Assembly (NCBI RefSeq): GCF_932274485.2
Contig: NC_065887.2
Span: 37,405,201 to 37,469,200 of the forward strand
Length of the DNA: 64,000 bases
From: Patella vulgata
Taxonomy: Eukaryota > Mollusca > Gastropoda > Patellidae
Reading direction: 5' to 3'
The notes under the pieces: generated by a model
The model's database searches: none
What the model was told of the DNA's origin: nothing
The model's input: the letters and a program-made list of their open reading frames with translations, nothing else
Translations under genes and position numbers: made by a program
Shown: one piece after another, positions 46,821-60,200 of the stretch
How the letters are laid out: each line of letters starts with the position of its first letter
Numbering within the stretch: position 1 is the first letter of the stretch

Positions 46821-48886
46821 AGCGTACTGTGGACCAAGAACCGAGCATAACGTTATCGCTGCCCTCTTGGAATTGTAATGCCATATCAAAAATGTTAGTC
46901 TACCAATCACTGCACAATTGTTCAAGGAACAAACATGCCAAGTATCATGTTGATCGTACATGAATTGGCTGAGCTTTAGGCTTGTTTCAAAGAGTGTCGC
47001 CCTCAAGAATAGGAAGATGAATAGCGCTTCGGGACAAATTCCTGGTCCAAAAGAAAACAAGATGATGAATTTGGTATCTTCAATGTTTATTTCCAATTTG
47101 ATTCTGACTTTGATAAAAATGATTTATAAAGAAATGAGGTATGATATATATATATATATATTATATAAAGAAAGTTAAATAAGAACTGGTGGTATTCTAT
47201 TTATATTAATTACTTAATTAGCTTCGATAATTAATAAATATACAATCTATTCAAATGCTGATTTACATTATGCATCCGTTCAATTAATATTAAATTCTAA
47301 TTATTGTGCAATAAAAAAGATCTAAGCACAAGAAGTCGAGTTTTTGAGTGCTGTACTAAACTCTATACAAGACAAAAAAACGAGACAAAATATCTCATAA
47401 ATTGTAGCATAATGGATTAAAACTGAAAACAAATGGTGTTTTTTACTGAAGATTTGTGGAAGAAGGGTCTAAGCATGTCTAGAAACATTAAAATCAGGGG
47501 AATTCATTCCGTTTATTTGATTGGTCACCCCATCAACATGTTTAAGACAAGTGGATATGAGCCTGTTAAAGACAGCATAAAAGTACCCTTGACCTTTGCA
47601 TCTGTATCACAGATATTTTTATGTTACTGATCTGTTGTCGAGTACACCCTGTATTGAAATGTCTTTAGACAAAGATGAAGTGGAGTAAACAATCAGAAAA
47701 TAAAGGGACCGAAATGTTGGTTTTTGAACCGCTAATATTGAACAAATGAAGACAGGTAAAAGCTAGTTTGAGAATCATAAGTGAAAATTCTCTAACAGGA
47801 CTTATTTTCTGTTTGGGATCACTCTTTAAATTTGTTGTATTTTAAACCCCATGACTGGTTATGAGTGTCTAGTTGATTGAGATAGAAGACAGGCTAGGAT
47901 AAGCAATTGTATATTTGTAAGCCAAAATGGTCTGCTTTTCACTAATTTTCTGTAGAAATTGCATGCACAGGTAAACCTTGCTATTTATTCTACTCTAGTC
48001 ATGTCTAGGGGGGTCTAGGTGAATATTTCTAAAAAGATCCCTTCAGAAAATGAAATCTTAATTTCCTTGGTTGAATTAATTGTGAAGTATTATTAACATT
48101 TAGTGTCAATCAATCACAGAGATACAGCCGTTTTAACTTAAAATTTTCTTTGCATTTTTAAAGAGTCTTGCAAATGCTCAATATAAATAACTTCATTCTC
48201 AATATTTCACTAATTCGAATTTTCAATATTTCCTTAAGAGTGATAATATCTCTTTAAAATTAAAATTCAACATGTTTTACATGGTCTTTAATCAAAAGGA
48301 TATCCTGTTTTGTTTATAATAACTGTGTTGCATTAATTACAGATATATCGTCTAATTTCATTCTTTTATTTGTCATGGATGTCTGTTAAAAAAACAAAAC
48401 AATTTGTATTTTAGTTCTTCAAGTGCACCTATTAAAACACTATATTTTGTTTCTTTGAGAAATTTATGGAAAAAAACAACAAACAGATATGCCTACTTAG
48501 TTTCTCTTCTCCAAAGCTGTTAGCTCCAGAATTTTATGTTTGAAATTTTAAAGAAAAACAAAACGCGAGACTATAAATTTTGTCAAAATCCCGAAAAACT
48601 GAAAAATAAATTGGTTTGACCTAAATAGCTATAATTGGTGCATTTAAAGAAAAAAAAAACCCCAGAAAAATAGACAGTGTTAAAATATTACATACTCAAA
48701 AAGAGACAAAAGATCCTCATAATATTATGATAAGACCTTTTAATAAGAACATAATTTATTCATAATAAAGAGGTCAACTTTACACTTGACTTTTTGACCC
48801 TATAATCACATAACTAACATAAAAGTTATACAATAAAGGAAAAGGCACAGCCTTATATTGAACCGGTAAAATTGTCATTATTATCA

Positions 48887-49052
48887 ATGGAGCCTTAGTC
48901 ATGAAAATTTAAACTAAAATATTTTAAGAATGCAGCCTTTTCATTGGCTGAGAGCTAAAATAATTTCTAAGATGTTAGTAAACATCCAATGAAAGATAGC
49001 ATTCTTAAATTATTTCAATTAAAATTGTCTTGATTAAGGCCACTGGAGCCTT
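48887..49052. mobile_element. Possible MITE with ~65 bp imperfect TIRs
   Basis: The left half (AAGAATGCAGCCTTTTCATTGG) returns inverted on the right (CCAATGAAAGATAGCATTCTT). The outer ends resemble GGAGCCTTAGTCATG and GGCCACTGGAGCC. Confidence 0.45.
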
Positions 49053-49477
49053 ATTCACAAAAAAGAAAAAACCCACTGAAATCTATGACACATAAATAAT
49101 ATAACAATAAAATAAATATGTATAATTTGGAAAAATAAGCTTCTATTATTAGCATAAGGTTGTCATTCAATTGATCTAGCATTATTTGGGCTGAACACAA
49201 AAATTTCCTTACATGTTGCTTAATGAAGCCTATACTTGATACAATGTGGTGTTAAACAATTGTCACCATTTTTTTTTTTTTACCATTATAAAATTAATTA
49301 TTATCTGCAGTCTTTAGTGGATATCACAATAATAAATAAGTCATATAATAATATTTGGATTGTTTTATGTGATTTTTCTATTTCTCCAGCCGAAAAGTCT
49401 CTGCTTCAACTACAACAAATATTGGTCCGAACAAAACAGTGTGCACTAGCTATTTTCGTATGACTGGTGGGGAGAAA

Positions 49478-49560
49478 AAATGGGTTTAACATCCTACTTT
49501 TCTGCACTAACTGGGCCAATGAAAACAGGTCTTTGCCTTTCATGAAGTATGCGAAATGCA
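49478..49560 (-). mobile_element. SINE family A tail fragment
   Basis: GGGTTTAACATCCTACTTTT plus CTGCACTAACTGGGCCAATG. Confidence 0.55.
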
Positions 49561-49644
49561 CTTTTAATTGGTGGAACTGGACATTTCATGCCATCTATAC
49601 AAATAATATTCACAGTAGTGGAAGCAGGGACCATTTGTACTGGA

Positions 49645-49870
49645 GGCTATGACTTTTCTGTGAATGAATTCTGGAGGAATCAAGACTACGATTTTCTGTG
49701 AATGAATTCTGGAGGAATCAAGACTATGATTCTCTGTGAATTAATTCTGGAGAAATCTAGACTGATTTTTCTGTCAATAAATTCTGGAAGAATCAAGGTT
49801 ATAATTTTACTGTGAATAAATTCTGGAGGAATCTAAGACCATGATTTTTCTGTGAATAAGGCTCATTATG
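49645..49870. repeat. ~44 bp tandem repeat, about 5 copies
   Basis: The unit contains CTGTGAATGAATTCTGGAGG and AATCAAGACTATGATTTT. Confidence 0.8.
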
Positions 49871-52333
49871 CAGCAATAATATAAGTAAATATATCTGTAA
49901 TATAATATATATATTATATAAAACACTATGTTACAGTTTAAACGTTATACTATATACAAAAAAACTTTTAATAGAAAATAAAAGACAATAAGCTTACGGT
50001 GTATATACAATAATAAACTATATACAAGGCAACTAGGTTTCTTCTGTCTACAGAGATGCATGATTTAATTCAGTACTTAATATACCATCACATTCTATTA
50101 CTACATGTAGCTATCAATCAGATGAATATTCATTAACTCTCTTTTTACCAATGAATTTTACACCAACACTCCAAACATGACAAAGGAAACAAGTGTAGAA
50201 TAGAGTGAGGAATTGCAGAGTAGTCTGGGTTAGCCAGACAATTTTTCCATTGTATTAATATTACTATTTCAGGACTGGTTAAATTTCATGACAAATAAAA
50301 TAGAAAGTTGAGTAAATAAACCGAAAAAACTGTATAAACATGAAACATAAATATATGTATATCATATTATGCTATAGGGTTTTTACCTTCAGGTCCAATT
50401 ACAAGTATGTTCATTAAACTAAACAGTCAAGAATTTCTCATAGAATATGTGATGTTGAAGTACCATTGATTTATTTAAGGATTTTAGGTCTCTCCCATGG
50501 TCCACTACTTACATACCCTTAGTAAGAATGGAGCTATAACTGTTGTATTAATGCCCCAAAAATATGGATAAAACAAAGCAACTATATCTTTTGTGTTGCA
50601 ATACCAGCCTATATCAAAATAATTTAACACTTCATATCACATGATACAACTTGACAGTTCATCAAATATCGATTTATCTCTAATTTAATTAAGGCAATGA
50701 AAGCTGTATTTTTACCAAGGAACATGTAATAACTGGGCCCACGTGAAACCATGATTATATCCGTATACACCATATCTTAAATAATACATAACTCTCATTA
50801 ACAAAACAATAAAATCACCAAAATAGATATCCTATTATCTCTCTAATAAACTATAAATTTGTTATTTGTTAATTTACTCAAATTATTTTCAATGATGTGA
50901 CATTTAGGAAGGATAACATTATACAATAGTTTCTCATATATATATACAGGCCTACATGCATATAAATGTTGTTGGCAGGATTTGTTATAAAAGAAACTTA
51001 AAAGTATCTGAACGTAATTGCAAACTACAATATTGTCAAGAAGTTAGAATCCCAAAAAATGATTCAAATCCATTCAGTTTTCACAAAGAAATAATGAATT
51101 AAAAATTTGTCAACATTCAATATCGTCTGAAGAAGATATGGTGAATGAAAAGTCAGCACCCCCTGTAATCTTCTCTAAAATCTTTGGACAGGTCTCTTTT
51201 TAACCAGACTAAATACAAGCCGGGAGGTTATCTACCATTAATATCTTGATTTTGTAGGGTTTTTTTTTATTAATTAAATGTTAAATAATCAATCTGAGAA
51301 CATATTAGCCTGGATTCCCCCCAAAATTGCAATTGACGGCCAGAGACTATAAAGAGACCAACGGGATAATTCAAAAATTTTTTTTTTTTTTCAGAATGAA
51401 AAATTGGGTATTATTCATTTCAATGAAATCTTATTATTTATAAGATACATGTATTCTAAAGAATTCTTGAAGTCTAATTTATATCTAAGGCAACAGTAGT
51501 GATATTCAATAGAATAATCAAGTCATCATTTATGCTAGGTTTCACCGTATATTTGCATAGACCTATGATCACATAATTATAAACTAAAGAGAAAATGGAC
51601 GGACTACATTATTATAGTCAGTTATAATGTGTACCCCAATATTTCAATATCATCCACAAATGGTTCTTGATTAAAACAAAAACATGTTTTTATTTTCAAA
51701 TACTTTTAAATATATAAATTTCCTTGCATAATTAAACTACATTTGGTGGCTTGTTGTAATTTAAACAAATCATAACACGAACGAGACCATGATATTATCA
51801 TCCTAATCTATTATTGTCAATTACTGTTGATTATTTTATTGTTTTAATGGACGTTTGAAAATATCGCCCATTTACATTGCATTACCAATCTACTATGAAG
51901 GAAAACATTATTTATTTTCTATTGCATCAGGAAATGTATCATTTGTATTGGTGGTAAATACGCAACTCAAATTATGCATAAATATTTAAAATTCTATAGT
52001 AGCAAAATATAAATTTGACATTAAACAGTACAAACATTTCAAAACAGGGTAAAATGTTAGGTTTATACGAGAATTTGAATGTCCCTGAAGTCTATTGTGT
52101 CCTTTTAAAAAGTAACTGTTTGATCTAGTATTCATCTATATGTATACAATGTAAATATTTCATTATTATGCTGTATTAAAACTGGCCTCAAAGAATACAT
52201 CATTTTACCTACAATATTAATCATTCCTGTAACATTGCCTAGCTAACTATTACCAGTATCTTCTTCTCAAACTTAATACTACCTTTCCATTGAAGGAGAG
52301 ATCAAATCCTTCTTTCCACTATCTGTCCAATAC

Positions 52334-52671
52334 CAATCTGATTAAAATACACATCTATATTTCGTTTCGTTTTTTTATACTTTCGATGGCCACCCATTAC
52401 ATGAAGATCTGACCGGTTGCGGTGGAAGGTCAAGTCAGAGGTCATACGAGTGGCTTTTGATCAATTAATCAGCGTTGAAGTTTCTAGTGGTTTACCCACC
52501 ATTCCATGCATTGGCCAAGAACTCGCCGTACTAACAGACCGTTTCATTGGCTAATCCCTCACTCAACCAGAACGCCGGTAATATAACAATTCTTCCAGAT
52601 CATAGTGTAGTAAAGACAATTTTGAATTATATAAAATGAAACGAAATAGGATCTGTGTTTCAATCAGATTG
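52334..52671. mobile_element. 9 bp-TSD MITE (copy 4)
   Basis: CAATCTGATTAAAATACACA ... GTTTCAATCAGATTG, flanked by a perfect GTCCAATAC duplication (52325-52333, 52672-52680). Confidence 0.95.
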
Positions 52672-52986
52672 GTCCAATACTAGGGTTTAAGTTCAAGAAG
52701 TAGTTCTATCGTAAATTACACATAGAAAAATTAAAACTGAGGTAAATATCTGTTGTGTATTCCACTCATTTGAGAATTCTCGTTCAGTTTGACCCATAAA
52801 ATGCATATATACTTATACCTTGTAAACTACAATATGGCTTCAGCTGAATCTCTAAAAAACCAATACCAGTTCACCATTTACAAATACATGATAAATTGAA
52901 AATTTCACACAATTTTGTAGACATTATAAAGAAGCCAGCAAGAACTATTAAGTGTTGGGTTTAATCTGTTGGTTTTGTTTTCTTAA

Positions 52987-53120
52987 TCAGATGTTGTTAT
53001 ATGATCAATCTAAGTACATTATAGTTGTTATATGATCAATTGGAGTACATTATAGTTGTTATATGATCAATCGGAGTACATTATAGTTGTTATATGATTA
53101 ATCGGAGTACATTATAGTGG
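52987..53120. repeat. ~33 bp tandem repeat, 4 copies
   Basis: GTTGTTATATGATCAATCGG plus AGTACATTATA. Confidence 0.85.
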
Positions 53121-53224
53121 GGATTAAGCCATGATAAATGAGGTTTTGTCCAAAAAATGTCAATAATGATCAGTGGTTTTAATGATGTTATTGTTAACAC
53201 TTTATAATCTATTTAAATGACCAC

Positions 53225-53425
53225 ATAATAATGGTCTAATTTTAAAATGATTATGCACCCAGATTTTTTTTTTTACTTTATAATGTGTGAAATAGCTTTA
53301 TTTAACATCCGCTTCCACCGAAGTGATATCGCAGACATATAATAATGGTCTAATTTTAAAATGATTATGCACCCAGATATTTTTTTTACTTTATAATGTG
53401 TGAAATAGCTTTATTTAACATCCGC
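53225..53425. repeat. Direct duplication of a ~90-115 bp block
   Basis: ATAATGGTCTAATTTTAAAA through GCTTTATTTAACATCCGC occurs twice in succession, nearly identical. Confidence 0.85.
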
Positions 53426-54295
53426 AGACAATTTTATATACTGGTACTATGCAGTAAGGGTGTGTAGGAGGAGGGTGTGATAAAGGCGTGCATGATAAAA
53501 AGAATTATATATATTTACAAATATTCATTGTCTATACTATTTTCAGTATTTAAAACTGTCTCTAGCACTTTTTCAGCAAGTTAACTTTATAATATATATA
53601 ATCACAATAGCATGGTTATAATTCATCCAGTAAATATAAAAACAAAAACAGAAAAAAAATTCATAACAATATTCAGCACTATTATTAGTTTTAAATTAAA
53701 ACAAATGAGATGTCTGTTCATCCAGCCTTTTGATTTCCTTCACAGCAAAAAAAATAAGAATAAAACAACACGGGAAAGCTTTGGCACACTCTCAGCTCAT
53801 TTGATCTTGTGTTCAAATGTAATTCATTGTTTTTATGTTATCCGAGAATCTGCTTAATCCTTTCTGCGAACAAGTTAGAAAACAAGTATTCAAGAAGAAT
53901 TCCTATTGGTTGCCATTTGTTAAGCACGCTATGTTTGATCAATCATAACACAGATAACACTTTAACGATAAACTATCCTTCTTCACTGACTCTAACTCCT
54001 GAATTCGTTCCGTCTCAAGCTGTACTTGAATTCCACAAAGCTTTAACTAGAGTCGTCTCCCTTCTCTGGATACTGACACAATCTTGACACTGAACTTGGT
54101 GTATCTCCTATTATAATAGACGAAAAACACTACTCTCCAACACAAACAGTCAGATTACACATGTGTATTGTACAGAGAATGTCTGCATATAAAACTCATG
54201 TTTACATTTAAACATTATGTTTGTTTCAAGGTTTTTTGGATTTTCCATTGATTTTGCAAAAAGTCTTGGCATTTCTATGCACAATATCATAATCA

Positions 54296-57200
54296 CTATG
54301 TTCCGTCGTGTACAAATCTATGTTTTAGCAGATCATCGGCAGACGGACGATCAGCTTGAGTTCTTTGAAATGCATGTGCTAAAAATTCCTTGGCCAAACT
54401 GGTCACATTTTTTGGTAGTTCGTATTTTGGATGTTTACATGTTGCTATTTGAAACATTGCAGCAAAAGGTTCATATTCATGGAACGGAGGTTTAGAAGAA
54501 AACATCTCAACAATCGTACAGCCAACACTCCTGAAACAAACATAAAATAGATATGTCAAAAACAGAAATGTTTATTAGGACAATACTTACAATATCACAG
54601 CTGGCTCTGTTTATTCTTACAGGAAGTAGATGACAGACATTTTGTCAATTTCTGACAAGATATCTGTAGTAATAATACATCCCCGAAGCAATAGTAATGA
54701 GCAAACTCGTAATTCTAATTTTCATTCATAGTTATTATTTGTATCTTTCCAATCATGTTAATGAAGTAGCTCAAATCAACAATATTATTTTAAGTACAAA
54801 TCATCCAGTTTTTCAAAATACAAAATATTCTGTAATGACAAACATCTCTTTTTTTTTCACCAATTGGGTAAGTGAAGACGAGCATATGCCTGTAAAGGTT
54901 TCTTTTGCGTGCACAACAACAAGTACACATCTCATCCAAACAACTTTTTTTTGGACCACTAACAAGGGGAAACCAGGCTGGAAAATCGTGAGATCTTTCT
55001 CAGCCAACAGCCGGCATCAAACCCGGGACCTAGTGAGCCAAGGCCATACTCACTGAGCCACTGTGGCAACTCTGTAATTTTAAAAGTGTATTAAATTGTT
55101 TTACCAGATATCAGCTTTACGACCATAACCTTCACCATTGATGACTTCAGGTGCCATCCAGTGTGGTGTTCCTACAGCTGTCTTTAAGCCAGTAGCACTA
55201 CGAATTGTCTGAAGTCGTTTAGAGGCACCAAAATCTCCCAGTTTTATATTGCCTTGAGTATCTCTTAAAACATTAGCAGCTGAAACAGAGAATAGTTTTG
55301 GCTCAATATTTAAATCTGATACATTAACACAAGGTAAATAAGCCATTTCTTTACATGTTTGCATTTGATTTGCAGACTTAAATCAAAAATATTTCGGCAA
55401 TAGCATTCAAGTTAAATTTCTAGGTAACTTTACACCCACTGTCACGAAGTATTACATCTCAATGGGATAACTCTGATTAACAGTATACCACTAACCTTTA
55501 ATATCGCGATGTACAATGACGTTTTTATGAAGATACGATAAACCTAGTAACATCTGTCTCGAATACTTTTTAACAATTGGTTCCTGAATACTACCAATTT
55601 CATTGATTAAATCTTTTACTGAACCCTGCAAATACAAAATCAAATCAATCTAAATGTTTTAGTTTTATTTATACTAAAATGAAATGAAACTTTACATTCT
55701 GGTCAAGGTTAAACCACTCTGCATCAAAGTGTTACATACAGATCGTGAGTAGAGCAATCCAAAATCAAATATGGCTACACGTTGTGTCCAGGTCTCTTCT
55801 TATATTGGAGCTAAATTATTTGGCTGTGGAAATGTCCGAAGGCCAATGCTTTCTTCTTACTGTTCAAAATTCAATAAGCAGACTAAGGCGACAAAATAAA
55901 AATATGAGAATTTTTTGTGATATGCTTCGGAAACAAAACTGGAACAGCCAGACGGACGACTCCCATTTCAATATCCCTGCCTAACTTTATTGGGTGCTGG
56001 ATAATAATCCATAAAGAACTCACCCCAGGCATATATTCTATAAATATTGATAATACTTTATCTTCATTCTGACATCCATAATATTGAACTATTCTCTCAT
56101 CTTGAAAATTCTTCAGCAGATGTAATTCATTCTCTAAGGCTCGTACTTCCTGTAAAATAATATAAAAATTTGATAAAAAGACTAATTAACATTATCAAAA
56201 GACTGGTTATTTGAGACAAACAATTTTTATTTTCTATGAATATGTGTGAAATACTAAGGAGCGAGTCGAGAAATCAGGACTTTTTAGCTGCTCGTATGTC
56301 ACACCATAAGTTTTGGCCTTGGCGAGTCGGAATCATCAGAACACAAGCTGAATATGTAATTCAGTACAAAGGCAGATCATTCAACTCAACAACATATGGT
56401 TACCTTTGTTTTGAAGTAAACTGTAGAACCAAGAGGAAACCCAAGTTTACTCATTGTGATGTAAAAGCTTGGGATCTAACCCACAACACTTGACTCAATG
56501 ACAGTCAACCAAACCATAAAATGATGTCACTTTGTCAATAAAGTTCACTTGCTGGATTTAAAGTTTATCTAGTCTAGTTTCTTACCTTGGAGGTTTCAGC
56601 ATTAAGATTACCGAGTTGAACCATTTTAACAGCGTATTCATGACCTGTATCCATGTCATAACATTTATATACCTCACCAAACGCACCCATACCTAATAAC
56701 TGACCTTTCTTCCAATTACTTGGTGTACGCGGAGCTGAAAATATACCAATACACAACCACATTACTTTTATTAAATTGTGATCAAAACTCAAAAACATTG
56801 GGGGGGGGGGGGGATTAACCCAGATTAATTTCTCAATTTATACTTGTACATGACATCTTTACCATTTCATTAATCATGCAATATACAGACATCATTAAAC
56901 TATCGAAAAGATATGTTCATGACAGGATGACATACTCCTGATCAATGGTGAGCTAAAAAACCTGAACTTGAGCTGGACAATGTCGGGTGACACATGGATT
57001 ATTTAATTTACTTGCATTTTCATTTTATTATTCTTTACATAATTATCTCCCTTTAGTCAAAAATTTCATCCAAATGAAATATCAACAATTTTAAGTATCT
57101 CTATAACAGAAAAAATGTTTTCAAAGATTTTAAAAAATAATGATCATATTTAGTTTAAACAAGTAATGACGGAAACCTCTTTAGTTTTCTTGATAAATAT

Positions 57201-60200
57201 AAATATGCATGTGATGACTTACATTTAGAGAAGTGTGGACCAGACAAGCTATACATAGTCGGACTCTCGATATCACTGTTCCGCTTCTTGAGATGTCCGC
57301 CAGGAGAATCCATATCAGGATCTGTGTATAATCCACTACTACTGCTGCTACAGTTACTAAGGGTACCCTCGCTACCACGCGACATCAGAGAGGACAAAGA
57401 CGTTGTGTCAGAATCGGGACGACGGAAAGTTGAGCGGGGGAAAGTCTGACGACCTGAACAAAAAAAAAGAGACAACATATCAAATTAAGCACAGAGGAAG
57501 AAATTATGTTTTGACCTCCACTCTACATTACAGGTATGTCATTTTGGGACTAACAATAAGTCATTTGTGTACAGGAAAATTGAAAAACCCAGATCAAATG
57601 CTTGAATTAGGCCAGCAGTTATACTAATAGCAGATTTGCACGAAATTTGATATTCAGGTGCATTTAGTTGCTTATAATAAAACTCATGATATAACATAGT
57701 TGATTAGTGCTCACAATATTATTATACAATTCTCACAATATTATTATACAATTCTCACAATATTATTATACAGTTCTCACAATATTATTACATACAGTTC
57801 TTACAATATTATTAGAGAGTTCTCACAATATCATCCTAGTCATAACTACAAATCGTGTCGAATATTATCCTTGAGTGGCATTTAGCGATTGAGCACATTA
57901 AAAAACACAACACAATTTATATGGAAAACAATCAATGGTTTATACTAATTATACACATATAACACGACGTTTCATCAAGTATTTGAAAATGATTAGAGAA
58001 TACTTGATTGTTTTCCATATAAACTGTGTAGTGTTTTTTCTTTTAGAAATCGTGTGTTGTACCGACATGAAAGTGGTTCCTTTAATCAGCTAGTACCGAC
58101 ATGAAAGTAGTTCATTATGTTCTTACACAACTTACAAGGGGAAACAAGTCTGGAAAATCTTGACTCCAAGATTAAACCCAGGACCTCCTTATTAGTGAAC
58201 CAGCATCTGACACACTATGCTACTAGATACATACAAAAATAAAAGAATATTTACCCTCCACAGATGATGTATGAGCAATAGATTCCATTCCACGTGGAAA
58301 CGTTCCAAAAGGTTTTTTTCCTGCTGTAAAAGAATATTTTCATTTCAGAATTTGAACACATATGCTGTCTTTACATCTGTTCACAGATGCTGAATACGTT
58401 TAAGTGTTGCAGGTAGAAAATCAGTAAACCCCAAAGACAAACACAAAGTTAGGATCAACCCCTGAAGAAAGTTTTGCATGAAAATCTTTAGATCTATCGA
58501 ATTGTCCCATCTTTAGTTTTACTGTTCACAGATTACTGATGACTTACCTTCATCTTTGGCACTATCTGATAAAACACTTCTCCGTGAATCACGTCTTCTC
58601 AATGGATATGTTTCATTACTGCTATAAATACAGACATTATTTCATTTATTTGACATACAATGAAACCTGAAAGCCCCAACATCCAAGAATAAAGATTAAA
58701 ATATAGAACATAGGATCAATACACAATCAAACATACTTTTATTAGCAACAACTTTTGAGCAATCCTTGTGGAAAAGGTGCTATTATACATTCTTAATAAT
58801 AATAACATAAGTTATCAACATTTCAAGTTGCTATTGATTACACACTGAAATCTTTATCTCTTTACACATATTACTTGTGCTATCTGGGTTTTTTTTACAA
58901 CCTAGCTTAGCCAGTCCAGTTTTCACATATTACAAAATGACAACAGCCTTTACATTAAATAATGACTTTTGAAATAGATGAGAATGATCGGACTTGCTCT
59001 GCCTTTTAACTCTGACTTTGTTTCATTTTAACTAGAAAATAAACTCACTGTCCGCTGATATAACTACTATCGATGGAAGATAAACTATTTACTGAACCAT
59101 TATGACTTGGTGGACGCTGGAGATTCTAAAATATAAATAACACCACATTTCAATATGGGCGTATAAAAAGGAGCAACTACTAAATTAGGTTGAGATCACA
59201 TGCTATCATGTTTCTCACAAACTGATGAATCTGATATATCAAAATACCGTAATAAGGAATAAGGAATTTGAAATCTGCTCTCTGTTGTTATCTCTGTGGC
59301 CATCAAATAGTAACATTTATTTGCTCATAGAAACATCAGGATATGGAACGTCATTTACTTATTTGATGGCCACAGAGATAACATAATTCTTAATACTTAA
59401 ATAAATCAGATTCGTTGGTTCGTGAGAAACGTGACAATGGGTGCAAAGGTTCACAAATAGTAACATTTATTTGCTCATAGAAACATCAGGATATGGAACG
59501 TCATTTACTTCATGTTATTATTTGATGGCCACAGAGATAATCTAATTCTTAATACTTAAATAAATCAGATTCGTTGGTTCGTGAGAAACGTGACAATGGG
59601 TGCAAAGGTTCACAAAGATTGTGTGAATGGTTTATTTGATATGATCCCCAAAAAATTAATGAAATGAAGAAAGGCTGTATTATGTTCATCGTGCATAATA
59701 AGAAATAATCCTATATAGATAGTACAATTGTTATTGAAGTTTTCTTTTCTCTTCTTCTAGACAGTGTGTGTGTGGGACAGTGAATTGCATCACAGTTGGA
59801 TGTTATTTTGACTCCATGGCCATCAGATTCAGATCACCCGAAAAGATATCATAGACACTGATGTAAACTGTTGCTGTCTCTGAATCAATCTGATCACTTG
59901 CTTTCTAATACTGTACAAACAATTTGGTTATGTTAGTCTAAAATGAAATGAAATGAAATGGGGTTTAACGTCCTACTGTTCTGCTCCAACTGGGCTAATG
60001 AAGACGGGCATACGCCATACAGTGTGCTATGAGGTAAATTTGGTCCGGGAAACAGCACTATGGCCTACTCTTATATCAAATTTGAACTGCCAAGGGATCT
60101 TTTACGTGCACGCCAATGCATACATGTGACCTCGGTTTTCCTTCCCATCCGAACAACTAGAAAGCAGGCGCTCCATCCTGCACCACTGACAAATAGAAAC

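Larger units (their letters stand above)
46821..54295. other. Repeat-rich spacer between methyltransferase and MAP3K
   Basis: I find no exon with support. Contents: an imperfect inverted-repeat element (48887-49052), a SINE A fragment, tandem repeats (49645-49870, 52987-53120), a 9 bp-TSD MITE (52334-52671), a duplicated ~100 bp block (53225-53425), and otherwise AT-rich sequence. The right part may be MAP3K 3' UTR. Confidence 0.5.

Noticed and set aside
47433-47630. 65 aa plus-strand frame in the spacer
   Set aside because: No domain, no splice partner, and AT-rich composition like its surroundings.
54217-54495. 92 aa plus-strand frame
   Set aside because: Antisense shadow of the last MAP3K kinase exon.
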